Part shown: one piece after another, positions 16,709 to 25,072 of the stretch
How the letters are laid out: each line of letters starts with the position of its first letter
How positions within the stretch are numbered: position 1 is the first letter of the stretch
Program-made: the position numbers and the translations under genes
The notes under the pieces: model-generated
Told to the model about the DNA's origin: nothing
Databases searched by the model: none
Seen by the model: the letters and a program-made list of their open reading frames with translations, nothing else
NCBI GenBank assembly: GCA_025141015.1
Contig: CP081098.1
Location: 3,788,501-3,852,500 of the forward strand
DNA: 64,000 bases
Origin: Rhodobacteraceae bacterium M382
GTDB taxonomy: Bacteria; Pseudomonadota; Alphaproteobacteria; Rhodobacterales; Rhodobacteraceae
Direction: 5' to 3'

Positions 16709-18064
16709 ATGTCAGATTATTCAGACCGATATGCGTTGATCGGCGCGGGCCCCATGGGGTTGGCCATGGCCAAGGTCCTGCTTGAACAGGGGATCTCGTT
16801 TCAGGGGTTCGAACTGCATTCGGATGTCGGTGGCCTGTGGGACATCGATTCCCCCCGGTCCACGATGTACGACAGCGCGCATCTGATTTCGTCCAAACAC
16901 ATGACCGAATTCACCGATTTTCCGATGCGGCCAGACACGGCCGAATACCCGTCGCACCACGCCCTCAAGCACTATTTCCACGACTTTGCCGACCACTTTG
17001 ACCTGCGCCGCCATTATCACTTTGATGCCGAAGTCACCCGGATAGAACCGCTGGGCGGCGACGGTGATGGCTGGGCTGTCCACTGGTGCGATGCAGACGG
17101 GGACCATCAGGAGATTTTTGCCGGGGTGATGATCGCGAACGGAACGCTCAGCGAACCCAATCTGCCCCGGTTCAAAGGCCAGTTTGACGGAGAACTGATT
17201 CACGCATCGCAATATCGCGCACCATCCCAGTTCGATGGCAAACGCGTGCTGGTGGTCGGGGCCGGAAACTCGGGCTGCGACATTGCGGTCGATGCCATTC
17301 ACCACGGCACCCGCTGCGACCTGTCAATGCGCCGCGGCTATTACTTTGTCCCAAAATACGTCTTTGGCCGCCCGGCCGACACCATGGGGGGTGCCATCAA
17401 GCTGCCGATGTGGCTGAAACGCAAGGTCGACGGGATGATCCTGAAATGGTTTGTCGGCGATCCGCAGAAATACGGCTTTCCCAAGCCCGATTATGCGCTG
17501 TACGAAAGCCACCCTGTGGTGAACTCGCTGGTGCTGTACCACGCCGGGCATGGGGACCTGACAATTCGCCCTGACATCGACCACCTGGATGGCAAAACCG
17601 TTGTGTTTCGCGATGGTCAGACCGGCGAATACGACATGATCCTGGCCGCCACAGGCTACAAGCTGCACTATCCGTTCATCGACCACAGCCTGCTGAACTG
17701 GCAGGGCGATGCCCCCCATCTGTATCTTAACGCGATGCATCCCCACCGCGACGACCTGTTTGTGCTCGGCATGGTCGAAGCCTCGGGGCTGGGCTGGCAG
17801 GGCCGCCACGAACAGGCCGAAATGGTTGCGCGCTATATCACCGGGCTGCGCAACAACCACCCCCAGGCTCAGGCGCTGCACTCCGAAAAATCCGCAGGAT
17901 TTCAACGCGCGACCGGTGGGATGGCCTATCTGGACGTGCCCCGCATGGCCTATTACGTCGACAAGGCGACGTATCGCACGGCCGTGACCCGCTGGATCAA
18001 ACGGCTCGCCAGCCCCGGACCAACCCGCCACGCCCCCCAGAACGCTGTCGAGGCCACCCAATGA
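16709..18064 (+). CDS. Flavin-containing (class B) monooxygenase
   Basis: A 451-residue protein with a ribosome site GGCGGAGGGG upstream. An FAD-binding motif GAGPMG lies near residue 12, the class B monooxygenase fingerprint FDGELIHASQYR (F-x-G-x3-H-x3-Y) near 155, and a second Rossmann motif GAGNSG for NADPH near 180. These support oxygenation of a soft nucleophile (N or S) or a Baeyer-Villiger reaction; the fingerprint ends in Tyr-Arg, closer to N/S-oxygenating FMOs. It is the first gene of a run of four overlapping genes with a SBF transporter, an epimerase-like protein and an SDR. Confidence 0.87.
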   Translation: MSDYSDRYALIGAGPMGLAMAKVLLEQGISFQGFELHSDVGGLWDIDSPRSTMYDSAHLISSKHMTEFTDFPMRPDTAEYPSHHALKHYFHDFADHFDLRRHYHFDAEVTRIEPLGGDGDGWAVHWCDADGDHQEIFAGVMIANGTLSEPNLPRFKGQFDGELIHASQYRAPSQFDGKRVLVVGAGNSGCDIAVDAIHHGTRCDLSMRRGYYFVPKYVFGRPADTMGGAIKLPMWLKRKVDGMILKWFVGDPQKYGFPKPDYALYESHPVVNSLVLYHAGHGDLTIRPDIDHLDGKTVVFRDGQTGEYDMILAATGYKLHYPFIDHSLLNWQGDAPHLYLNAMHPHRDDLFVLGMVEASGLGWQGRHEQAEMVARYITGLRNNHPQAQALHSEKSAGFQRATGGMAYLDVPRMAYYVDKATYRTAVTRWIKRLASPGPTRHAPQNAVEATQ

Positions 18065-18981
18065 ACATCGACGACGTCGCGCTGAACTTCAGCCCCGGAT
18101 CACTGACACTGCTGAATGCGATCCTGGCGATCGTCATGTTTTCCATTGCCATTGATTTGTCCCCTGCCGACTTTCGCCGATTGGCGCGGGCCCCCCGGGC
18201 GCTGATCACCGGGTTGATCTCGCAGTTTCTTGTGCTGCCGGTGCTGACGTTTGTTCTGATCTGGATCACTGCGCCGCGCCCGTCAATTGCGCTGGGTCTG
18301 ATCCTGGTTGCCGCCTGCCCCGGTGGCAATATCTCGAATTTCATCACCCATCGCGCCGGAGGCAATTCCGCCCTTTCGGTATCGATGACCGCCTTTGCCA
18401 CGGTCGGTGCCGTTGTGCTGACCCCGCTCAATATCGCGCTTTGGGGCAGCCTCTATCCGCCAACCCGCGCGATCCTGCAGTCCACCGCCATCGACCCGGT
18501 TCAGATCGCAGTCACCGTCTCCCTGATGCTGATCCTGCCTCTGGTTCTGGGCGTGCAGTTGAACCAGCGCCACCCGGAATTGACCGCGCGCCTGCGCAAA
18601 CCGTTGCAAATCGTTTCCTTCCTGATCTTTGTCGCCTTTGTGCTGCTGGCGCTGGCCGCCAACTGGAGCTTTTTCCTGGGCTTTGCCGGGACCGTCGCAG
18701 GGCTTGTCGTCCTGCACAATTCACTGGCTCTGGGCGGCGGGTATCTGACAGCAACGCTGGCTGGTCTGTCCGCCTTTGACCGGCGCGCCGTGACCATTGA
18801 AACCGGCATTCAGAATTCGGGTCTGGGGCTGGTGCTGATCTTTGCCTTTTTCAATGGGTTGGGCGGCATGGCCGTGGTCGCCGCCTTTTGGGGCATCTGG
18901 CACGCGATATCCGGTATCGCGCTGGCCGGCGTCCTGGCCCGCACACCGCTGGACCGCCCGGAACCGGAGCCCACCGCATGA
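18061..18981 (+). CDS. Bile acid:Na+ symporter (SBF) family transporter
   Basis: A 306-residue membrane protein with about nine or ten hydrophobic segments. It has the SBF-family blocks LVAACPGGNISNFIT and, in the second half, ETGIQNSGLGL, both lining the Na+/substrate crossing region in the family. The start overlaps the monooxygenase stop by 4 bp. Members carry bile acids, pantoate and other organic anions. Coupling to a monooxygenase and two dehydrogenase-fold enzymes suggests import of the substrate they modify, possibly a terpenoid or steroid-like acid (inference). Confidence 0.85.
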   Translation: MNIDDVALNFSPGSLTLLNAILAIVMFSIAIDLSPADFRRLARAPRALITGLISQFLVLPVLTFVLIWITAPRPSIALGLILVAACPGGNISNFITHRAGGNSALSVSMTAFATVGAVVLTPLNIALWGSLYPPTRAILQSTAIDPVQIAVTVSLMLILPLVLGVQLNQRHPELTARLRKPLQIVSFLIFVAFVLLALAANWSFFLGFAGTVAGLVVLHNSLALGGGYLTATLAGLSAFDRRAVTIETGIQNSGLGLVLIFAFFNGLGGMAVVAAFWGIWHAISGIALAGVLARTPLDRPEPEPTA

Positions 18982-19913
18982 CCCGCATTCTGATCACCGG
19001 TGCGTCAGGCATGATTGGGCACGCCCTGCTGGACCTGCTGGGAAAGACCTCACACGACATCATCGCGACCGATCTGCGCGCGCCCGCCTTGCCCACAGCG
19101 GCCCGGTTCCTGCCCATGGACGTGACGGGATCGGACCCGGAGCGCGTGATCACCCAAACCCGACCGGATGTGATCGTGCATCTCGCGTCGATCGTCACCC
19201 CGTCTGCCGGTGCCAGCCGGGATCTGGCCCATGCCGTCGATGTCACCGGCACCCGGAACGTGCTGCGGGCAGCCTGCGCCAACGGGGTGCGGCGACTGGT
19301 GGTGACATCCTCGGGGGCTGCCTATGGCTATCACGCCGACAACCCAGTGCCCCTGCGCGAAACCGATGCCCTGCGGGGCAACCCGGAATTTGCCTACGCC
19401 GATCACAAACGCCAGGTCGAAGAGATGCTGGCCAAAGCGCGTCAAAGCCACCCCTCGCTCGAACAGGTCGTGCTGCGGGTTGGCACGGTTCTGGGCGCAG
19501 ATACCAACAACCAGATCACCGCGCTGTTTCACAAACCCCGCCTGTTGGCGGTGCGCGGCTGCGACAGCCCGTTTGTCTTTATCTGGACCCAGGATCTGGC
19601 GCATATTCTACTGCGCGCCTGCACCGATGGCCCGCCCGGCATTTTCAACGTCGCCGGGGATGGCAGCCTGAGCATCGACGATCTGGCCCGGTCACTGAAC
19701 AAACCGGTCCTGCGCCTGCCCGCCACCGCGTTGAAAGCCGCCCTGGCGATCGCAAAACCACTTGGCCTGACCCGCTATGGCCCCGAACAGGTCCGGTTCC
19801 TGCAATATCGCCCGGTTCTGGCCAATGACCGTCTCAAATCCGACTTTGGCTATACGCCGCAGCTCGACAGTGCCCAGGTGTTTGACCTGTGGCGCAGACA
19901 GGCGGGCCTGTGA
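18978..19913 (+). CDS. NAD-dependent epimerase/dehydratase-family (extended SDR) protein
   Basis: A 311-residue extended SDR. The cofactor motif GASGMIG is at residues 8-14, a Ser active-site region reads VVTSSGAAYG, and Tyr-x3-Lys is seen as YADHK. It starts at an ATG overlapping the transporter stop (ATGA) and ends overlapping the next gene's GTG. Similar proteins act on nucleotide sugars, but also on 3-beta-hydroxysteroids and other alcohols; the neighbouring SBF transporter and monooxygenase make a small-molecule alcohol dehydrogenase role plausible. Confidence 0.82.
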   Translation: MTRILITGASGMIGHALLDLLGKTSHDIIATDLRAPALPTAARFLPMDVTGSDPERVITQTRPDVIVHLASIVTPSAGASRDLAHAVDVTGTRNVLRAACANGVRRLVVTSSGAAYGYHADNPVPLRETDALRGNPEFAYADHKRQVEEMLAKARQSHPSLEQVVLRVGTVLGADTNNQITALFHKPRLLAVRGCDSPFVFIWTQDLAHILLRACTDGPPGIFNVAGDGSLSIDDLARSLNKPVLRLPATALKAALAIAKPLGLTRYGPEQVRFLQYRPVLANDRLKSDFGYTPQLDSAQVFDLWRRQAGL

Positions 19914-20668
19914 AAACCGCGGTCATTTCAGGCGGGGCTGGCGGGCTGGGCCGCGCGCTGAGCACGGCGCTGCAATCACAGGGATGGCGGGTTGCGCTGA
20001 TTGATCGCGATATCTCAGGGCTGGACAGGCACCCCACACAGTTGCCCCTGCAATGTGACCTGACCGATCCGGCCCAATTGTCTGCAACCATGGATCAGCT
20101 GCTGACCGATACCCCCCAGATCGACCTGGCGATCTACAATGCCGGCGTCACCCATATCGGGTCCTTTGCCGATACCGCACCGGACACCCACCGCACCGTG
20201 TTTGACATCAACTACTTCGCGGCCATCTCCATGGCCCATGCGCTGCTGCACCCGGTCCGCGCCGCCCGTGGCACACATCTGGCCATATCTTCCGTCGCCG
20301 GCTTTGCGCCCCTGCACAATCGCACCGCCTATGCCGCCTCAAAACACGCGCTCCAGGGCTTCTTCACGTCCTTGCGCTCCGAAGAACGCCGCCATGGCGT
20401 CACGGTCCAGATCGCAGCCCCCTCCTTTGTCGCCACCAATACCGGCAATCCAGATCGCCAACCCGATGGGACCGCGCGCCCCGGCTCCGCTCCGGATGGC
20501 CTCGACTACATGTCGCCCGAACAGGCCGCCCGACAGATCCTGCGCGGCCATGGGACCGGTCGCCCCATGATCCCTGTGGGCCGCATCGCGACAGCTGCCT
20601 GGTGGATCAACGGCATCGCCCCCCGCCTCTATCAACGCCTCATGGAGCGTCAGATACGCGGGCTGTGA
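19910..20668 (+). CDS. Short-chain dehydrogenase/reductase (classical SDR)
   Basis: A 252-residue protein with a GTG start overlapping the previous stop (GTGA). Residues near the start read AVISGGAGGLGRAL, the nucleotide-binding T/S-G-x3-G-x-G motif. NAG is seen as YNAGVTH, the catalytic Ser in AISSVAGF and Tyr-x3-Lys as YAASKHAL. It is the last gene of the four-gene monooxygenase operon and probably oxidises or reduces a pathway alcohol or ketone. Confidence 0.86.
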   Translation: MKTAVISGGAGGLGRALSTALQSQGWRVALIDRDISGLDRHPTQLPLQCDLTDPAQLSATMDQLLTDTPQIDLAIYNAGVTHIGSFADTAPDTHRTVFDINYFAAISMAHALLHPVRAARGTHLAISSVAGFAPLHNRTAYAASKHALQGFFTSLRSEERRHGVTVQIAAPSFVATNTGNPDRQPDGTARPGSAPDGLDYMSPEQAARQILRGHGTGRPMIPVGRIATAAWWINGIAPRLYQRLMERQIRGL

Positions 20669-20969
20669 TCCGCATCTCTTCTGACCGTCCTGGCTTCTTT
20701 CTGGTAAAAATACCTGCGGGTGAATGCGCCGCAGGCGCAGAGGGCAGCCGCCCTCCCCTGCAGCGCCCACGGCGCTGCGCGGCCCAACGGGACGCCCACC
20801 TCGCAGAGGCGGGATGACCCGGCGGGAGCCCCCCGATACCAGTTTTGCAAAAAGGCGGCTTCCCATTTATATGAAAATGTATATTCTTTTCTGGCGAACA
20901 AACCCATCATCGACCCCACACACCGTCTCCACCCACCGACTCTCCCCACCGACTCTCCCCAAGGACCCC
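20669..20969. other. Intergenic region: extragenic repeat (copy 2), iorA promoter area, 13-bp duplication
   Basis: From left to right: the inverted second copy of the extragenic hairpin repeat (20695-20757), a GC-rich stretch, an AT-rich segment at about 20860-20895 likely holding the iorA promoter, and a perfect tandem pair of ACCGACTCTCCCC at 20935-20947 and 20948-20960 just before the AAGGA ribosome site. No gene is seen. Confidence 0.7.
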
Positions 20970-23126
20970 ATGGCCGAACGCTCATTCAAATCCGAAGTCC
21001 AACACCTCAGGATCCCCGCCGGAGAAACCTTTCGCGGCGAAGGCATTCTCGCCATCACCAAGGCCCTGCTTGAAAACGGGGTCGGCTATGTGGGCGGCTA
21101 CCAGGGCGCACCGATTTCACATCTGATGGATGTCCTTTCGGACGCCCAGGACATCCTGTCTGACCTCGAAATACGGTTCGAGGCCAACGCCTCCGAAGCC
21201 GCGGCCGCCGCGATGCTGGCTGCGTCGATCAATTATCCGATCCGCGGGGCTGTCACCTTCAAATCCGTGGTCGGCACCAATGTGGCGTCTGATGCGCTGT
21301 CCAATCTGGCCTCTGCCGGAGTCACCGGCGGCGCATTGATCATCGTGGGCGAAGACTATGGCGAAGGGTCTTCGATCATGCAGGAACGCTCCCACGCCTT
21401 TGCCATGAAATCGCAGATCTGGTTGCTGGACCCGCGCCCCAACCTGCCGTCGATGGTTCAGGCCGTGCGCCACGGGTTCGAACTTTCCGAAGCGTCGAAC
21501 ACCCCGGTCATGCTGGAACTGCGTATCCGGGCCTGCCATGTGCACGGGGCCTTTACCACCCGCGCCAATACACCTCCGCCAATGACCGTGGCTGATGCGC
21601 TGAAAAACCCGACCCGCAAAACCGACCGGATCGTCCTGCCCCCCGCCCTGTTCCAGCACGAACAGGAAAAGATCGCCGAACGCTGGCCTGCCGCTGTCCA
21701 ATTCATTCTCGACAACCGCCTGAACGAACATTTTGGCCCCGAAACAGATGCGGAAACAGGTAAAATCGGCATCATCACCCAGGGCGGCATGTACAACACC
21801 GTGCTGCGCGCCCTGCAGCGCCTGGGGCTGGCCGATATTCACGGCACCTCCCGGATTCCGCTCTATGTGCTGAACGTCACCTATCCCTTGATCGACAGCG
21901 AATTCCTGCAGTTCTGCACGGGCAAGGATGCGGTGCTGGTGGTCGAAGAGGGCCAGCCTGATTTCATCGAACAGGCCTTTGCCGCGATGCTCTACAAGGC
22001 TGGGCAGACCGTCACCCTGACAGGCAAGGATTACCTGCCCAGGGCCGGCGAATACACCGGCGCAGCTGTGTATCAGGGCATCACCAATTTCCTGCGCGAT
22101 CACGCCATCGACCTGCTGAGCGACGCCGACCGCGCGCCCAACACCGACGCCCCCGACCCTGCCATTGCGGCGCTGACCAAAACCCTGCCCCAACGCCCGC
22201 CCGGCTTTTGCACCGGGTGCCCCGAGCGTCCGATTTTTGCTGCGCTCAAGATGGTCCAGGAAGAACTCGGCCCGCATCAGATCACCGGAGACATCGGCTG
22301 CCACCTGTTTTCGACGCAACCTCCGTTCGAAATCGGCGGCTCCACCATGGGCTATGGGTTGGGACCGGCCTCGAACGCGGCCTTTGATGCGGGCGGCGCG
22401 ACGCGGCCGATTTCGATCCTCGGCGACGGCGGGTTCTGGCACAACGGGCTGACGTCGTCGATTGGCAACGCCGTCTACAACCGGTCCGACGGGCTGACCG
22501 TGATCGTTGACAATTATTACTCTGCCGCGACCGGCGGACAGGACCTCCTGTCTTCGCGCGCTGATAACGAGACCAAAGCCACCAACAATTCCATCGCAGG
22601 TGCCATCCGGGGCGTCGGCGTCGACTGGATCCGCCAGATCGACCGCACCTATGACGTGCCCAAATTGCGCGACACCCTGCGCGAGGCGCTGACCACCGAT
22701 GCCCCCGGCCCCAAGGTGGTGATCGCCGCGTCCGAATGCATGCTGAACCTGCAACGCCGCGAACGCCCGATCCGTCAGCAGGCGATCAAGGCGGGCCAAC
22801 GCCAGGTGGTGCCACGGTTCGGTGTCGACGAAGACGTCTGTACCGGTGATCACGCCTGCATGCGGCTCTCGGGCTGCCCGTCTCTGGGCCTGAAACACAC
22901 CGGCGATCCGCTGCGTGACGACCCGGTGGCCCACATTGACCAGACCTGTGTCGGCTGCGGCAATTGCGGCGAGGTCGCAGATGCCGCCGTGCTGTGCCCC
23001 TCGTTCTATCAGGCCGACCGGGTGCACAACCCCGGCTGGCTGGAACGGCGCATCGACGGTGTGCGCAAATCGGTCATCACCTGGCTGCAACAGCGGCGCG
23101 ATCGCAAATGGGGACGCACCGCATGA
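20970..23126 (+). CDS. iorA: Indolepyruvate ferredoxin oxidoreductase, alpha-type subunit
   Basis: A 718-residue protein starting after AAGGACCCC. The N-terminal pyruvate:ferredoxin oxidoreductase domain begins GETFRGEGILAITKALLENG and contains GYQGAPISHL. The ThDP-binding domain has FCTGCPERP, GDIGCH and LGDGGFWHNG. C-terminal ferredoxin-like Cys clusters read CTGDHACMRLSGCP and CVGCGNCGEVADAAVLCP, for [4Fe-4S] centres. The reaction is oxidative decarboxylation of aryl-pyruvates to aryl-acetyl-CoA with ferredoxin as acceptor. The stop overlaps iorB by 4 bp. Confidence 0.88.
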   Translation: MAERSFKSEVQHLRIPAGETFRGEGILAITKALLENGVGYVGGYQGAPISHLMDVLSDAQDILSDLEIRFEANASEAAAAAMLAASINYPIRGAVTFKSVVGTNVASDALSNLASAGVTGGALIIVGEDYGEGSSIMQERSHAFAMKSQIWLLDPRPNLPSMVQAVRHGFELSEASNTPVMLELRIRACHVHGAFTTRANTPPPMTVADALKNPTRKTDRIVLPPALFQHEQEKIAERWPAAVQFILDNRLNEHFGPETDAETGKIGIITQGGMYNTVLRALQRLGLADIHGTSRIPLYVLNVTYPLIDSEFLQFCTGKDAVLVVEEGQPDFIEQAFAAMLYKAGQTVTLTGKDYLPRAGEYTGAAVYQGITNFLRDHAIDLLSDADRAPNTDAPDPAIAALTKTLPQRPPGFCTGCPERPIFAALKMVQEELGPHQITGDIGCHLFSTQPPFEIGGSTMGYGLGPASNAAFDAGGATRPISILGDGGFWHNGLTSSIGNAVYNRSDGLTVIVDNYYSAATGGQDLLSSRADNETKATNNSIAGAIRGVGVDWIRQIDRTYDVPKLRDTLREALTTDAPGPKVVIAASECMLNLQRRERPIRQQAIKAGQRQVVPRFGVDEDVCTGDHACMRLSGCPSLGLKHTGDPLRDDPVAHIDQTCVGCGNCGEVADAAVLCPSFYQADRVHNPGWLERRIDGVRKSVITWLQQRRDRKWGRTA

Positions 23127-24652
23127 CTGCCTCATTCGAACACTCGGGCCTGATCCGGCTGGCCATCCTTGCCGTCGGCGGACAGGGCGGCGGTGTGCTG
23201 TCCAACTGGATTGTCGATTTGGCCGAACGCAACGGCTATATCGCCCAAAGCACATCCGTCCCCGGCGTCGCCCAGCGCACCGGGGCCACCATCTATTACG
23301 TCGAACTGTTGCCCGACACCGGCAGCCCCCCGGTGCTGGCGCTGATGCCGTCGCCCGGCGATGTGGACATCGTCATCGCCGCCGAAATCATGGAGGCCGG
23401 ACGTGCCGTGACCCGTGGTTTGGTCACCCCGGATCGCACCACGCTGATTGCGTCGAACCATCGGATGCATGCGGTGTCGGAAAAGGTGGTACCGGGCGAT
23501 GGGGTGATCGGCAATGGCCTGGTGCTGCCCCATATTCAGGCCGCCGCCCACCGGTTGATCTGCTGTGATTTCGCCGCCATCGCCGCCGACACCGGAAGCC
23601 ATATTTCGGCCAGCCTGCTTGGCGCGCTCGCCGGGTCTGATGCCTTGCCGTTTGACCGGGCCGCATTCGAGGCCACGATTACCGCCTCCGGACGTGGGGT
23701 CGAGCCCAGCCTGCGTGCCTTTGGGGCCGCTTATGCGGCTGCCCGCGCGCCCGACCCGTCTCCCTCCCCCGACCCGTCTCCCTCCCCCCATATGCCCGCG
23801 CCTGACCACACCGCCCCCCGCGCGCCCGACGTCGCCCACCTGCCCGACCCGGTGCAGGACATGGCCAGCGCCGGTCTGGCCCGGGTCATCGACTATCAGG
23901 ACACAGCCTATGGGCAGGAGTACCTGGACCATCTGGCCAGCGCCGCCCGCGCAGACGCAGCCCAAGGCGGTGACGCCCAGCAATTTGCCTATACCAGCAC
24001 GCTGGCCAAATACCTCGCCAACGCCATGTGTTATGACGACATTCCCCGGGTTGCGGATTTGAAAACACGGTCCCGCCGCACCGCGCGCGTCCGGGACGAG
24101 CTGGGTGTACCGGCTGACGCGGTGCTTCAGCTCACCGAATACTTCCACCCCCGGACCGACGAACTCCTCAGCCTGCTGCCCACCCGCGTCGGTCTCTGGG
24201 TCGAATCCCGCCCGGCGCTGGTCCGTGGGATCGCGCGTCTGTTTTCCAAGGGGCGGCGCCTGCGTTCAGACCGCCTGGTGCCATTCCTGATGCTCTATTG
24301 GCTGGCCGGACAACGCCGGCGTCGTCGCGGCATGCTGCGCCATCACCGCGAATTGGCCCATATGCAGGCCTGGCTGGCCCGCGCGTCCCAGCTTCTGCCG
24401 CTCAACTATGATCTGGCGGTCGAAACCCTCGGCACCCGACGCCTGATCAAAGGGTACAGCGACACCCACACCCGGGGGCTGGCCAAATTCGACCGGGTGA
24501 TGCAGGGCATCGCGCTGGTCCAGAACCGCGCGGATGCGGCGGATTGGGCGCGGCGGCTCAAAACCGCAGCCTTGGCCGATGTCGATGGCACACAGCTCGA
24601 CGGGGTGATCCAGACCATCCAGAGCTTTTCGGACACCCAGGCCGCCGAATGA
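23123..24652 (+). CDS. iorB: Indolepyruvate oxidoreductase beta subunit with C-terminal extension
   Basis: A 509-residue protein overlapping iorA by 4 bp. The N-terminal gamma-type domain (about 1-190) has AVGGQGGGVLSNW and the VPGVAQRTGATIYY block of 2-oxoacid:ferredoxin oxidoreductases. A Pro-rich linker near residues 205-235 (PDPSPSPDPSPSP) leads to a C-terminal domain of about 260 residues seen in the long bacterial IorB form; its function is not known to me. The linker contains an exact 18-bp tandem duplication. It completes the iorAB pair, likely for aromatic amino-acid breakdown. Confidence 0.85.
   Translation: MTASFEHSGLIRLAILAVGGQGGGVLSNWIVDLAERNGYIAQSTSVPGVAQRTGATIYYVELLPDTGSPPVLALMPSPGDVDIVIAAEIMEAGRAVTRGLVTPDRTTLIASNHRMHAVSEKVVPGDGVIGNGLVLPHIQAAAHRLICCDFAAIAADTGSHISASLLGALAGSDALPFDRAAFEATITASGRGVEPSLRAFGAAYAAARAPDPSPSPDPSPSPHMPAPDHTAPRAPDVAHLPDPVQDMASAGLARVIDYQDTAYGQEYLDHLASAARADAAQGGDAQQFAYTSTLAKYLANAMCYDDIPRVADLKTRSRRTARVRDELGVPADAVLQLTEYFHPRTDELLSLLPTRVGLWVESRPALVRGIARLFSKGRRLRSDRLVPFLMLYWLAGQRRRRRGMLRHHRELAHMQAWLARASQLLPLNYDLAVETLGTRRLIKGYSDTHTRGLAKFDRVMQGIALVQNRADAADWARRLKTAALADVDGTQLDGVIQTIQSFSDTQAAE
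23753..23788 (+). repeat. 18-bp perfect tandem duplication in iorB
   Basis: GACCCGTCTCCCTCCCCC occurs twice back to back and adds DPSPSP to the linker of IorB. The identity of the copies indicates recent slippage. Confidence 0.9.
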
Positions 24653-24667
24653 CACCAGCGTGCCCGC

Positions 24668-25057
24668 CTACAGCTTTCCTGACAGATCCTTGAGGATCGG
24701 ACAGTCGGGCCGGTTGTCCCCGGCACAGCAATCCACCAGCTCTGTCAGCGTGTCCCGCATGGATTGCAGATCGGCAATCTTGGTCTCGATCCGTGACAGA
24801 TGCTCCTTGGCCAATCGTTTGACATCGGCGCTGGCGCGGGTTTCATCCTCGTATAACGCCATCAGGGTGCGGCAATCTTCGATGCTGAACCCCAACGCCC
24901 GGGCGCGCCCCAAAAAGGCCAGCTTGTGCAAATCGCTGTCACGAAATCTGCGATACCCGTTGGCGCTGCGATGCGGCTTGATCAGGCCGATGTCCTCGTA
25001 ATACCGGATCGTCTTGGCCGGAAGGCCCGAGCGGGCGGATACGTCACCGATGTTCAT
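24668..25057 (-). CDS. cueR: Cu(I)-responsive MerR-family activator CueR
   Basis: A 129-residue MerR protein. The winged helix starts MNIGDVSARSGLPAKTIRYYE and is followed by a dimerisation helix. The C-terminal metal loop has C111 and C119 (DCCAGDNRPDCPIL), the eight-residue Cys spacing used by CueR to hold Cu(I) linearly; an extra Cys at 110 is present. It lies 15 bp after copA on the same strand, so both should be expressed from the CueR-type promoter upstream of copA. Its 3' end faces iorB with a 15-bp gap. Confidence 0.92.
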   Translation of the reverse strand: MNIGDVSARSGLPAKTIRYYEDIGLIKPHRSANGYRRFRDSDLHKLAFLGRARALGFSIEDCRTLMALYEDETRASADVKRLAKEHLSRIETKIADLQSMRDTLTELVDCCAGDNRPDCPILKDLSGKL

Positions 25058-25072
25058 GCGCTTTGCCTCCTC

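Noticed and set aside
21117-23255. Minus-strand open frame of about 700 codons opposite iorA
   Set aside because: The plus strand carries all ThDP and iron-sulfur motifs of IorA. The opposite frame is rich in Arg, His and Gly without any recognisable family pattern.
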